Origin: an uncultured Acetatifactor sp.
GTDB lineage: Bacteria; Bacillota; Clostridia; Lachnospirales; Lachnospiraceae
Reading direction: 5' to 3'
Assembly (NCBI GenBank): GCA_910577035.1
Contig: CAJTKW010000025.1
Span: forward strand, 1 to 56,726
DNA: 56,726 nucleotides
A program made the position numbers and the translations under genes. The notes below the pieces were generated by a model. It had not been told where the DNA came from and ran no database searches. It saw only the letters and a list, made by a program, of their open reading frames with translations. Of the stretch, positions 24,110 through 33,506 are shown one piece after another. How positions within the stretch are numbered: the stretch's first letter is position 1; the number at the start of each line of letters is the position of its first letter.

Positions 24110-26392
24110 TCACACCAGCAGCATCACTGCCAGCGGAATCTCCACTACGGCACAGACACAGACGATTGCAACAATACTGCTCCTTACCCTCCGCACTGTC
24201 AGATACGAAAACGCCATCACCAATAGCAGCGCCGCAAACCTTCCCGCATACAGCAGGCACAGATACCCGCCTATGGAAATTCCTCCCCACACCCAGGAAA
24301 GATGCCGGAGGCTGTATGCAGGCGCAGACATATACTCCGTCCCGTCCGAGACCAGCAGACGATAAAGCGTGGGCACCTGGAACAAAGCCAGAAGAATTAG
24401 CGAGACCAGCGTCCCGACCAACACCTTCGCAATGACATAATGCCCTCTCCCCTTCCGGGTAGAGTGGACAAGCCGGTTTTCACCCCTCTGGTAATCCACC
24501 GACATGGTCAGCACGAAGCAGACGATTGCAAAGGCGTACATCAGCATATTGGTTACGATATTCCTGCGGTTTGCGGCCCCGTTTCCCCCCGTCAGCGTGA
24601 TATAGGCAGGCCTGTTGAGATAATAACTGCCTTCATGGGCCGAAAGATACTCCCCATACGCAGACATTCGGGAAAGCGCCGACAGCATTGTCTCATAGAT
24701 CGACCTGGCTCTCTCCTGCACCTCCGGACGCGACATGGCCCCGGAGACCTCCTCCCGCTTCTGGCGGATATACTCCGGGATTTCCTCTGTACAGGCCCCC
24801 TCAACAGGTTCGGAATACATACGGTAAAAATGATCCTCCAGCGAATCTCCGTTTCCCCCGGTCGTTGTCTTCAAATAAGGAACGGAAACCGCCGCTGCCA
24901 CCGCCAGCACAAAGAGCAGCCTCTGAGACAGGAACGCCTTATAACACTCATGGCCCAAAAGGCTCACACCCCACCTTTTCTTCCTGTCATACGCCGAATG
25001 CCGGTCCGCCAGAATACTCCTTTCCTCCGCTTCCGCATACACCTGCACCGCCACCGCCAGCAATGCGGCCGTCCCTGCAAAGAGCAGGACTCCGGCGAAC
25101 ACCAGCCGGCTCACGGCAATTCCGAACACATTCACACACCGGTAACGCTCCAGCAGCTCCCCCGCCTGCCCCAGTACCACGGGATTGACATTCCTCAACG
25201 GCGAGAGATACGAGGTTTCCGGGATCCACAAATATACGGAAAGCAGCGCCCCGCCCCCTGCCAGGATCACCAGAAAGATGGAAATGACCCTGCGCAGAAG
25301 ACAGCAGACAAGGTAAAAGCAGGCCCCGCAGAAACAGTAAAACAGAAGCTTTAACAGCGCATACAGGCATAAAAAACCGCCGATGCTGATCTTCAGGGCA
25401 CAATAGGGATACACTGCCTGAACCGGGATTCCAAAAGGCGGAATGGGATAAATCCGCCCGATGACCAGGAGCCCCTCCAACAGCAAAAGCACCGTCATAA
25501 GCAGGCTCAGTCCCCCCAGAACCGCAGCCTTCACCAGGCCGTGGACCTGCCTTCCCCGTACCGTACTCTTGGATAAAATGATCTGCTCCTTCTGCCGCTC
25601 CACCGTCACAAGCTCGACTACCGCCAGCAAAATAAGAAACAGACAGCAGAAATCCGCCACCGGATTGTCCGCCAGCGCTTCCAGGCCCCGGGCATGACCG
25701 GATACCGGCACCACCTCCGAAAGCCGTCCGTATACTTCCTTCGTCTTTTCCAGGCTGCTCTCCAGATACCGCCTCTCCAGCCTGCCGTAGTTTCCCCGGT
25801 CCAGACGCCCAAGCTGCTTCTCCGCATTGGCGATGATGCTTTCCCGGATCTCCCGGTAATGCACTGCACGGTTTACCTCATTCCACACTTCCCCGTACGC
25901 CAGCTCCCTCTGCTCAAGCTGTGCAGAATCAAGCACCCCTGCCAGCTCCTCCATCAGCGTCTGTCCGGATCGTGCGGAATCAGACTCCCCTGCCGCTCCT
26001 TCCAGCTGCGTCTGCCCGGATCGTGCGGAATCAGACTCCCCTGCCGCTCCTTCCAGCTGCGTCTGCCCGGATCGTGCGGAATCAGACTCCCCCGCCGCTC
26101 CTTCCGCCTGCGTCTGCCCGGGCCAGGCGGAAGGAATCGTATCCGCCAGCTCCTCCAGCTGCCTTCGGCGTTCCCCGAGAAGCTCCAGCTTTTCCGCATC
26201 CGTAAGGGAAAGCCCGTCCAGCTCCTCTGTGAGCTCCTGGTAATAAAGCACGGACGCCTTTTCCACAACGCCTGACTTTTCATAAAGCACCAGAGACCAA
26301 TAAAGATAAAAGCCATAGAACACAAGCATTGCCGCAAAGAAGATCAAAAACACCCGGTTCCGGAATAATTTGATCCATTCGTTCCTAAACAT
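24110..26392 (-). CDS. ABC transporter permease, large, with internal tandem repeats
   Basis: A membrane protein of about 760 residues. One transmembrane segment near the N-terminus is followed by a long extracellular loop, a cluster of membrane helices (about 240-430), a second extracellular loop and a final helix cluster (about 600-760), as in two fused ABC-2-type permease halves. Residues about 90-157, in the first loop, consist of roughly four 17-residue repeats of the form SARSGQTQLEGAAGESD. It follows the ATPase gene on the same strand. ATG 26392, preceded by a G-rich ribosome site, is preferred over GTG 26404. Together they form an exporter or a machine for lipids, peptides or antibiotics; the substrate is unknown. 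Confidence 0.8.
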   Translation of the reverse strand: MFRNEWIKLFRNRVFLIFFAAMLVFYGFYLYWSLVLYEKSGVVEKASVLYYQELTEELDGLSLTDAEKLELLGERRRQLEELADTIPSAWPGQTQAEGAAGESDSARSGQTQLEGAAGESDSARSGQTQLEGAAGESDSARSGQTLMEELAGVLDSAQLEQRELAYGEVWNEVNRAVHYREIRESIIANAEKQLGRLDRGNYGRLERRYLESSLEKTKEVYGRLSEVVPVSGHARGLEALADNPVADFCCLFLILLAVVELVTVERQKEQIILSKSTVRGRQVHGLVKAAVLGGLSLLMTVLLLLEGLLVIGRIYPIPPFGIPVQAVYPYCALKISIGGFLCLYALLKLLFYCFCGACFYLVCCLLRRVISIFLVILAGGGALLSVYLWIPETSYLSPLRNVNPVVLGQAGELLERYRCVNVFGIAVSRLVFAGVLLFAGTAALLAVAVQVYAEAEERSILADRHSAYDRKKRWGVSLLGHECYKAFLSQRLLFVLAVAAAVSVPYLKTTTGGNGDSLEDHFYRMYSEPVEGACTEEIPEYIRQKREEVSGAMSRPEVQERARSIYETMLSALSRMSAYGEYLSAHEGSYYLNRPAYITLTGGNGAANRRNIVTNMLMYAFAIVCFVLTMSVDYQRGENRLVHSTRKGRGHYVIAKVLVGTLVSLILLALFQVPTLYRLLVSDGTEYMSAPAYSLRHLSWVWGGISIGGYLCLLYAGRFAALLLVMAFSYLTVRRVRSSIVAIVCVCAVVEIPLAVMLLV
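25923..26126. repeat. 51-bp coding minisatellite in the ABC permease
   Basis: Two identical 51-bp units at 25974-26024 and 26025-26075 are flanked by a variant at 26076-26126 and a diverged unit at 25923-25973. The unit is a multiple of three and encodes a hydrophilic 17-residue repeat, so copy-number changes stay in frame. Confidence 0.9.
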
Positions 26393-26406
26393 TCTGCCCC
26401 CCACGC

Positions 26407-27117
26407 TTATCCAAACAGCCTGATATACATATCCTCCAGGCTCTCCCCCTCAAGCCTGTCCGCTTCCGGCGACAGCTTATTTAAAAGCTTACCCTTCCTC
26501 AGCATCAGGATCTCCTTCGCAATGGCCTCAATGTCCGCCATCACATGGGTGGAAATAATCACGATCCTGTCCCGGGCAAGCTCCCCGATCATCCCCCGGA
26601 TTCCCCGTCTCTGAATAGGATCCAGGCCCGCTGTGGGCTCGTCTAAAATGATAATGTCCGGATCGCCCAAAAGCGCCTGTGCCACCAGCGCCCGCTGCTT
26701 CATCCCGCCTGAAAAGCCGCCCATATACCGGCTGCGTTCCTCCCACAGCCCTACGTCCTTTAACAGACTCTCGATCTGCTCCCCTGCTTCCTTTTTCTTC
26801 ATTCCCTTGAGAGCCGCAATATAATACATAAAACGCAGCAGCGTCAGGTTCTCATATAAGGACTGCTGCTGGGGCATATATCCGATATGGGCAATATAGC
26901 CCTGCTTCAGCTTCCGCGCCTCCACACCGTTTAACAGGATCGTCCCCTCATCACTTTTCAGGTTCTGGGTAATAATGTTCATCAGCGTGGATTTACCCGC
27001 CCCGTTGGGCCCCAGGAGCCCGTAGATCCCCGGTTCAAACCGGTAGGAAAAATGATCCAGCGCCAGCTTCCCCTTATAAGACTTCGTAATATCAATCAGC
27101 TCCAGTCGGCATTGCAT
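26407..27117 (-). CDS. ABC transporter ATP-binding protein
   Basis: A 236-residue ATPase that powers the adjacent permease. Walker A is LLGPNGAGKSTLMN, the Q-loop lies in GYMPQQQSLYENLTL, the signature is the variant FSGGMKQRALVAQ, and Walker B is IIILDEPTAGLDPIQRRG with the H-loop in IISTHVMADIE. ATG 27117 has GGAGGATTG upstream and begins 2 nt after the stop of the lipoprotein gene; a longer frame to 27216 would run far into that gene. The permease starts 14 nt after this gene ends. Confidence 0.93.
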   Translation of the reverse strand: MQCRLELIDITKSYKGKLALDHFSYRFEPGIYGLLGPNGAGKSTLMNIITQNLKSDEGTILLNGVEARKLKQGYIAHIGYMPQQQSLYENLTLLRFMYYIAALKGMKKKEAGEQIESLLKDVGLWEERSRYMGGFSGGMKQRALVAQALLGDPDIIILDEPTAGLDPIQRRGIRGMIGELARDRIVIISTHVMADIEAIAKEILMLRKGKLLNKLSPEADRLEGESLEDMYIRLFG

Positions 27118-27119
27118 TT

Positions 27120-28451
27120 TCAATCCTCCAGCGTATCCAGCGTCACTCCATTGATGGGGCCGATCCGCACGCCTTTTTGAGACAGGTCTTTCAAATCCTC
27201 TTTCTTCACCCACCATGTATCATATTCGAAATCGGATTCCAGCTTATAAAATATGATCTTATCTCCCACCACATCCAGAAAGTTGATGTAATCATCATAA
27301 CGGATCGTATCAAGTACCTTTCCCTCCGGATCAAACACCGTGTACTCCGCCATGTGGTTCCCTTCCTCCACACAATAGTCCGTTATGAGCAGGAGCCGCC
27401 CGTCTAAAACAAAAGGCATGGCAAGCATCCCCTCCGCGGTTATCGTCAGGATCTCCCGTTCCTCCGCTCCCTCTGCCAGATCTCTGACATAGAGCGTTTC
27501 CTGGGCATCCTCATAAAAGTAATACACCTTGTCGCCGATTGCCCCTCCAAACCGTGCCACATTGGAATCAAAACGCAGGATTTCCTCACATACACCCGTC
27601 CCGGGATCAATCCGATACCATATGGCGCTGTCCCCCTGAAAATTACTTATGATTCCATAGATCATGCCGTCAAACTCATAAAGCTGGTACTGGTATCCCT
27701 CTTCCTCCTTAACCTCCTTATCCTCGGTGGCTGCGAAGGTTTCCACCGTGTAATCATTGAGGTCAAGACAATAAATGGCATCGTTAATCCACAGCTCAAA
27801 CGTCTGCCACATGCCCTGGGCATCACATTCTATTCTCTTCAATTCTTTGGACGGTCCGCCAAACCAAAGCTTTCCGTCTGCCAAAACTGCAGCATATGTC
27901 ATAAACGAACTGTCAATTGAACCCGGGAAAGTTGCCACCTTCCGCCGGTTGCTCCCGTCCGGATCCGCCTCATACACATCCGTCTGATATACACTGCTCC
28001 ATTCCTCAACCGTTTCCGAAAGATCATTCGTCGTTAATTCAGCGTACGCGTGCAACAGGATCAGCCGATCCTGATATATCAGACCGAAATCCTTCCGCAT
28101 ACTCTTTTCATCCTCAACCATGCGGGCGCTGCAGCCTTCGTCCAGGTGGCTGCAGGTGGGATCCATACAGATATAGTCAAATTCCACCGGCTCCCAGTCG
28201 GAATACAGGAAGCGTTCCTCCCCGTTTGCGACAATCCCATCCTCCTCAAAAAAGTACCAGCTGCTCAGATCTCCTGTCTTCGCTGCCGTACCCGTTTCCC
28301 CCGCCTGCGGTGCATGCGCCGGGTCTTCCGACTGTGAGGTATGCACCGGATCCGCCTGCCTCCCGTCTCCGCAGCCCGTTCCTGTAAGAAGCAGAGTCAG
28401 AAGCAATGCCGCAAAGGATACTCCATGTTTCCTTGTTTTTCTGTTTCCCAT
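27120..28451 (-). CDS. secreted lipoprotein with C-x-DP-x-C-x-H motif, paralogue A
   Basis: A 443-residue lipoprotein. The signal MGNRKTRKHGVSFAALLLTL ends at a Cys in the lipobox TGTGC, then a low-complexity linker leads to a mainly beta-strand domain that looks like a propeller (repeated DGMIYGIISN and GDKVYYFYED-like blades). The motif CMDPTCSH occurs in many Lachnospiraceae lipoproteins of unclear function. The start at 28451 follows GGGAGGAAAT. It is a close duplicate of the next gene upstream and lies directly before an ABC ATPase gene, so it may sense or bind the substrate or target of that transporter. Confidence 0.8.
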   Translation of the reverse strand: MGNRKTRKHGVSFAALLLTLLLTGTGCGDGRQADPVHTSQSEDPAHAPQAGETGTAAKTGDLSSWYFFEEDGIVANGEERFLYSDWEPVEFDYICMDPTCSHLDEGCSARMVEDEKSMRKDFGLIYQDRLILLHAYAELTTNDLSETVEEWSSVYQTDVYEADPDGSNRRKVATFPGSIDSSFMTYAAVLADGKLWFGGPSKELKRIECDAQGMWQTFELWINDAIYCLDLNDYTVETFAATEDKEVKEEEGYQYQLYEFDGMIYGIISNFQGDSAIWYRIDPGTGVCEEILRFDSNVARFGGAIGDKVYYFYEDAQETLYVRDLAEGAEEREILTITAEGMLAMPFVLDGRLLLITDYCVEEGNHMAEYTVFDPEGKVLDTIRYDDYINFLDVVGDKIIFYKLESDFEYDTWWVKKEDLKDLSQKGVRIGPINGVTLDTLED

Positions 28452-28526
28452 ATTTCCTCCCATACCAGGCGGCAACATTTCCTTTGTTCTGAACTGTTAC
28501 TATTTTACTTCTCACGGATACGAACG

Positions 28527-29849
28527 TCAATCTATATTATCCTGATCTCCCGGTGTGTCGACCTTAAAAAAGGATCCTATCCTTACCCCTTTTTCCGTCA
28601 AGTCTGTAAGGTCTTTCTTATCCGCCCACCATATCTCCCATACGAAATCGGAGTTCAGTTTGTAATAAAGGATCTTGTCGCCGACTACATCCAGAAAGGT
28701 GATATAATCATCGTAACGGATTGTATCCAGGACATTTCCATCCGGGTCGAACACCGTATACTCTGCCATGGAATCCTCGCCCCCAAAACGACTGTCCGCC
28801 ATGCACAGAACCTGTCCATCCACAATAAGGGGGATCACCATCATAGTACCCCCGGTTACTTCCATAATCTCACGCTCCTCCGCTCCCGCTGCTATATCCC
28901 TTGCATAGAATGTCTTCTCGGATCCCAGATACCAGTAATACACCGTATCCCCAATTGCCCCCTCAAACATGGGGACATCGGTATCAAAGCGCAAAATTTC
29001 TTCACACACGCCTGTTCCGGGGTTCAACCGATACCATACTGCGCTGTTCTCGCAATTACTTATGATGGCATAGATCATACCGTCATACTCATAAATCTGA
29101 TACTGATACCCCCCTTCCTTATTCTCCTCGACTGCGAAAGTTTCAACAGTATAATCATTAAGATCAAGACAATAGACTGCGTAGTTGGTCAATATCTTAA
29201 TTGCCTGCTCTCCCTGAATGTCCTGATCGACTATATCCCGTACTTCCGTCGGGCCGCCAAAATAGAGCTTTCCTCCCATTAAGACGGCAACATGCGAAAC
29301 TGTATTCGAACCAATCGAACCCGGGAAAGTCGCCATCTTCCGCCGATTGCTGCCGTCCGGATCCGCCTCATAAACTTCCGTTTGATACACATTGCTGTAA
29401 TCCCAGACCTCTTTAGAAGTATCATTGTCCACATATTGATAGCAGGCGTGCAGAATGATCAGCCGGTCCTGATATAACAGGCTGAAGTCCATCAATGCAC
29501 TTTCTTCATCTTGAACTACTCCCGCACTACAGCTTTCGTTCCCATGGCTGCAAGTGGGATCCATACAGATGTAATCAAATTCCACCGGCTCCCAGTCAGA
29601 GTACAGGAAGTACTCTTCCTTCCTCAAAAGGATCCCATCCTCCTCAAAAAAGTATCCGCTGTCCAGCACTCCCGTTTTTACTGCCGTATCCGTCCCCTCG
29701 GCCTGCGGTGCATGCGCCGTTCCTTCCGACTGTGAGGTATGCACCGGATCCGCCTGCCTCCCGTCCCCGCAGCCCGTTCCTGTAAGAAGCAGAGTCAGAA
29801 GCACCGCCGCCAAGCCTGCTCCTTGTTTCCATCTCTTTTCTCTTCCCAT
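28527..29849 (-). CDS. secreted lipoprotein with C-x-DP-x-C-x-H motif, paralogue B
   Basis: A 440-residue lipoprotein similar to its downstream neighbour over its whole length: shared signal LLLTLLLTGTGC, the GRQADPVHTSQSE linker, CMDPTCSH, VYEADPDGSNRRK, and the C-terminal RYDDYITFLDVVGDKI. It begins at ATG 29849 with GGAGAAGAAT upstream and ends 76 nt before the other copy. The signal-peptide regions are nearly identical at the DNA level (28305-28405 against 29703-29805), which points to a recent duplication or gene conversion. No enzymatic motif is seen. The AT-rich cluster ends just upstream, so its original promoter may have been displaced. Confidence 0.8.
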   Translation of the reverse strand: MGREKRWKQGAGLAAVLLTLLLTGTGCGDGRQADPVHTSQSEGTAHAPQAEGTDTAVKTGVLDSGYFFEEDGILLRKEEYFLYSDWEPVEFDYICMDPTCSHGNESCSAGVVQDEESALMDFSLLYQDRLIILHACYQYVDNDTSKEVWDYSNVYQTEVYEADPDGSNRRKMATFPGSIGSNTVSHVAVLMGGKLYFGGPTEVRDIVDQDIQGEQAIKILTNYAVYCLDLNDYTVETFAVEENKEGGYQYQIYEYDGMIYAIISNCENSAVWYRLNPGTGVCEEILRFDTDVPMFEGAIGDTVYYWYLGSEKTFYARDIAAGAEEREIMEVTGGTMMVIPLIVDGQVLCMADSRFGGEDSMAEYTVFDPDGNVLDTIRYDDYITFLDVVGDKILYYKLNSDFVWEIWWADKKDLTDLTEKGVRIGSFFKVDTPGDQDNID

Positions 29850-29929
29850 ATTCTTCTCCAATGTCAAGGGGCATTCTCCAATCATGCTTTTCTGTTATTG
29901 GCAGTACTGTTTGCCCTGAAATTCATTTG

Positions 29930-31714
29930 TTAAAATACCTGTTCTGCCTTCCCTAATGCCGTTTTCATCTGCGACAGATACATGCACTTATATATACCAT
30001 CCTTTTGAAGCAGCTCATTATGAGAACCAATCTCTTCTATTTTCCCCTTATCTAATACAGCAATTTTGGTAGCGTGTTTTGTTAAAGACAGATTATGTGA
30101 TATTATAATCGAAATATTTTTTCCTACATAGCCTTTCATTGCATTAAGCAACTCTGTTTCAGCATTGGGATCAAGCGCTGCGGATGGCTCATCCATAATC
30201 AAAAAGCTACCTTCTTTATTCAGAGCCCTGCATATTGCTACCTTTTGCTGCTGCCCTCTGGATAGCTCTATTGCATCTTCATATAAGTCCTTTCCGAATA
30301 CCGAGTATTCCCTATTTGGGAATTTCTCTAAAATCTCATCTAAATGAAACAAATATAAGTAGTCACGTATTTTTTTATCGCCGTCCCATCTTTTGCGCAA
30401 TAAAATATTAGAAATAATAGAAATTTTAAAGCAGTGAAATTGTTGTGATAAAAATAACACTTCATGTCTCAAATCATCAATTTTGTACTGCTTAATTGGA
30501 TTACCGTTTACTAATATCTCTCCTTCTGAAACATCATAGAACCTCATTAACAATTTAATCAGTGTAGATTTACCTTGTCCATTCTGTCCTATTAATGCCA
30601 ACTGCTCCCCAGCCTTAATTTCCAAATTAATTCCGTCCAAAATATATGGCAAATTTTCCCCATATCTAAACGAAACATTTTTGAACTCAATGCGGTAAAT
30701 TGCACCAAGTGACTGTGTACCATCAACAACAGAGTTTTTATACTCCATGAATGATTTGAATCTTACTGAATATAATATGTGTTCATTAAAAACTGTAGTT
30801 CTTTGCGTAATTTTTCCCAAGTTTGAACTGAATCCAGCCAATGCTGTTTGAATTGCTATAAAATCCCCGGCAGATATATCTCTTACTATGATAGCTTTAT
30901 ATGCTAAATATAATATGATCAGAAGGTTTTTGGGCTCATAAAGAGAATCACTGAATAAATATAAACGCAACAACCCTCCAAAAAAGAAATTCGTGACTTT
31001 TTTTGCTTCTTCAATATTTTCTGAAAAAAGCTTATCAAAAAACCTTGCGATTGAAGATAATCGCACTTCTTCTGCATATCTGCTTTCGTTATTTACTTTA
31101 TTAATATAATCCTGTTTGCGACGTATTTTGCTTATTTTTTCTTCTTTTGCGTATTCCTTATTTGAAATCTTTACTCGTAAAACTGCATCACCTATAACCG
31201 GCGCGATTACAAAAAACAGCAATATAGGATCCTTTACCAGTACAAATGTACCTGTTAATGCAATTAGTACCATTGTACCTAATAGTGTTCCCATATCATT
31301 CACCATCTTCATGGCTTTCTTGTCAATATCTTGAACGGCCATTACATAATTATTATAATACTCCATTTCATCATAACACTTCATATCGACACTATTAGAC
31401 TTATCCATTACAATGCCGATAAAATATTCTTCTATCTTGATAGGCTCTAGCGTATTAATAATATTATTATAATATGAATCAACTATAATTCGAATTAATC
31501 TGATACATACGGCTAATATAACCCATTGGACTATTTCCTGCATATTTGTCCCTACAATCAAGGCATCCACAATTACCTTGATTAAAAGCACATCAACAAA
31601 AAAATACTCAATGTTTTTTAATAAATCCTTTATTAATGTAGTAACCCAAAACTTTATGCTTGCATACCGCAGCTGCTTAGATAAATACCTTATGGCATTA
31701 ATTTTCTCCTTCAT
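29930..31714 (-). CDS. ABC exporter half-transporter (membrane plus ATPase), second of a pair
   Basis: About 594 residues, with an N-terminal six-helix exporter domain (to about 330) and a C-terminal ATPase. Walker A is ALIGQNGQGKSTLIK, the signature is LSRGQQQKVAICR with Arg in place of the usual Gly, and Walker B is SFLIMDEPSAALDP. There is no C39 peptidase domain, so it does not cleave a leader itself. ATG 31714 lies 1 nt after the stop of the other ABC gene, with AGGTG upstream, so the two are probably translated together and form a heterodimer. Position at the end of the radical SAM cluster makes export of the mature peptide its likely role. Very AT-rich. Confidence 0.88.
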   Translation of the reverse strand: MKEKINAIRYLSKQLRYASIKFWVTTLIKDLLKNIEYFFVDVLLIKVIVDALIVGTNMQEIVQWVILAVCIRLIRIIVDSYYNNIINTLEPIKIEEYFIGIVMDKSNSVDMKCYDEMEYYNNYVMAVQDIDKKAMKMVNDMGTLLGTMVLIALTGTFVLVKDPILLFFVIAPVIGDAVLRVKISNKEYAKEEKISKIRRKQDYINKVNNESRYAEEVRLSSIARFFDKLFSENIEEAKKVTNFFFGGLLRLYLFSDSLYEPKNLLIILYLAYKAIIVRDISAGDFIAIQTALAGFSSNLGKITQRTTVFNEHILYSVRFKSFMEYKNSVVDGTQSLGAIYRIEFKNVSFRYGENLPYILDGINLEIKAGEQLALIGQNGQGKSTLIKLLMRFYDVSEGEILVNGNPIKQYKIDDLRHEVLFLSQQFHCFKISIISNILLRKRWDGDKKIRDYLYLFHLDEILEKFPNREYSVFGKDLYEDAIELSRGQQQKVAICRALNKEGSFLIMDEPSAALDPNAETELLNAMKGYVGKNISIIISHNLSLTKHATKIAVLDKGKIEEIGSHNELLQKDGIYKCMYLSQMKTALGKAEQVF

Positions 31715-31715
31715 G

Positions 31716-33491
31716 TTATGCACCTGACTTTTCACCGAACCTCTCTCTTTGTTTGGTATACATTCTTTCATATCTGCCCTTTAACGTCATCAATGTTTTA
31801 TGTGTTCCTTGTTCAGCAATTCTCCCATTTTCTAAATAATATATCCAATCAACATTTCTTATCATATGAAGTCTATGTGTAACCACCAATAATGACTTGC
31901 TTTCTGTCAGAGCATTCATTTTATTAAATATTCTAGCTTCTGATAGAGGATCCAATGCACTGGATGGTTCATCCATAAAGATAATACTGGAATTCCTATA
32001 ATGCGCCCTGGCAATAGCCAACTTTTGCTTTTGTCCTCCGGATAGTTCAATACCATCTTCTGCAAATTCTTTAGTCAAGAATGGATTTGAGTTCTCATAA
32101 TGCTCAACTATATCGGCATACAGATCAGCATCAATTAAAGCTCTTTCTACTTTAACCTTATCGCCCATTTCATTTCCTAACGTAACATTGTCGGCTAATG
32201 AACAAGCATATATATTAAAAGTTTGCAGTATATACGATATTTTCAGACGATATTTCTTCTTATCAATCTGGCGTAACTCTATTCCATCGACAAATATATT
32301 TCCTGAATAGTTATCATATAAACCCAGTAATAAACGTATCAAGGTCGTCTTTCCAGCACCGTTCTCTCCAACAAGTGCTATTTTCTGTCCCTTGGATATT
32401 TGCATGTTAATATTATTCAATATTAGTGCATCACCCTCTTTATACCTAAACGACAGATTGACTATTTTAATTTGTTCTATATCTTGAGTCAACACTTTTT
32501 CTTGCTGATTATCTACCTCTGTACTCGCACTCATAAAATTATCATAATAATCTTGATATTCAGCAAAATTTTTCAGGTTCGGGCCAATCCCAACGAAAGC
32601 ATTAGTTCTTTTAACTAACTGAAAAACCACTGCAGCAGTTGGCAAAAGATAGCTGACCGGATACGTCTTCTCAACAATTTTAAATGACAAATAGAGAATT
32701 ATCCCCCAATAAACAACAATTTCTAAAATCCCTTGATTTACCAAATCAAGAAAAAATATTTTCTTATTGACCTTTTTTAATTTTTCTACCAACGATTCAG
32801 AGACAGAATGTATTTCTTCTTTAAAAATATTAATAAAAGGGTACAGCCTTACCTCCTCAGCATATTCCTTATTTGAAAAAATACTAGTATAATATTCTTT
32901 TCTCTTTTTATATTCAGACCTGTTTTTCTCTATTACTCTCATATTGCTCTTTTTTCGATTACTGACAGCAATAAGTAACGGAATAAATAAACATCCCATA
33001 ATTACCGTATGAAGGCTGATTGTTGCTGAAATAACTAAACATAAAATAATGGCCAAAATGTTAGATAAATAGAAAGCCAAATATGAGACAACTTCTATTA
33101 CTTTTTGGGAAAAAGCATTTTGCATTAAACTATGCAGATTTAAGAAATCAATGTTTTGAAATAAAGCAATATCCACACTGGATGCTTTATTATTTATTAA
33201 CAACGATATTCTATCCTTAATCGTCTGCATTCCTATTTCATAATATTTTCCATAATAAACAGAATTAACCACACAGCTGCCAAAGATAAAAATACTGATT
33301 GTAATAACATAAATATGAACTTTATTATATGACAAATCTCCTATAATTCCACTATATACAATTTCCACCACCATTACTGAAGTCAACACTGTACCTATTG
33401 CAGTGCATAAATTTTGTATAAATGTTAATATCACCCACTTTGGCGCAAAGTCAAATGCCATATTAAGCATTTTTAAATTCTTACGTATCAA
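31716..33491 (-). CDS. ABC exporter half-transporter (membrane plus ATPase), first of a pair
   Basis: A 591-residue exporter half. The membrane domain covers about residues 1-330. The ATPase shows ALVGENGAGKTTLIRLLLG (Walker A), the canonical LSGGQKQKLAIAR signature, SSIIFMDEPSSALDP (Walker B) and VVTHRLHMI (H-loop). The start is TTG 33491 with GGAGG 8 nt upstream, 15 nt after the radical SAM gene. It is fused to no peptidase domain. Together with its partner it would export the cluster's peptide product, and it may give self-protection. The substrate is inferred from context only. Confidence 0.88.
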   Translation of the reverse strand: MIRKNLKMLNMAFDFAPKWVILTFIQNLCTAIGTVLTSVMVVEIVYSGIIGDLSYNKVHIYVITISIFIFGSCVVNSVYYGKYYEIGMQTIKDRISLLINNKASSVDIALFQNIDFLNLHSLMQNAFSQKVIEVVSYLAFYLSNILAIILCLVISATISLHTVIMGCLFIPLLIAVSNRKKSNMRVIEKNRSEYKKRKEYYTSIFSNKEYAEEVRLYPFINIFKEEIHSVSESLVEKLKKVNKKIFFLDLVNQGILEIVVYWGIILYLSFKIVEKTYPVSYLLPTAAVVFQLVKRTNAFVGIGPNLKNFAEYQDYYDNFMSASTEVDNQQEKVLTQDIEQIKIVNLSFRYKEGDALILNNINMQISKGQKIALVGENGAGKTTLIRLLLGLYDNYSGNIFVDGIELRQIDKKKYRLKISYILQTFNIYACSLADNVTLGNEMGDKVKVERALIDADLYADIVEHYENSNPFLTKEFAEDGIELSGGQKQKLAIARAHYRNSSIIFMDEPSSALDPLSEARIFNKMNALTESKSLLVVTHRLHMIRNVDWIYYLENGRIAEQGTHKTLMTLKGRYERMYTKQRERFGEKSGA

Positions 33492-33506
33492 GGCTGTATC
33501 CTCCGC

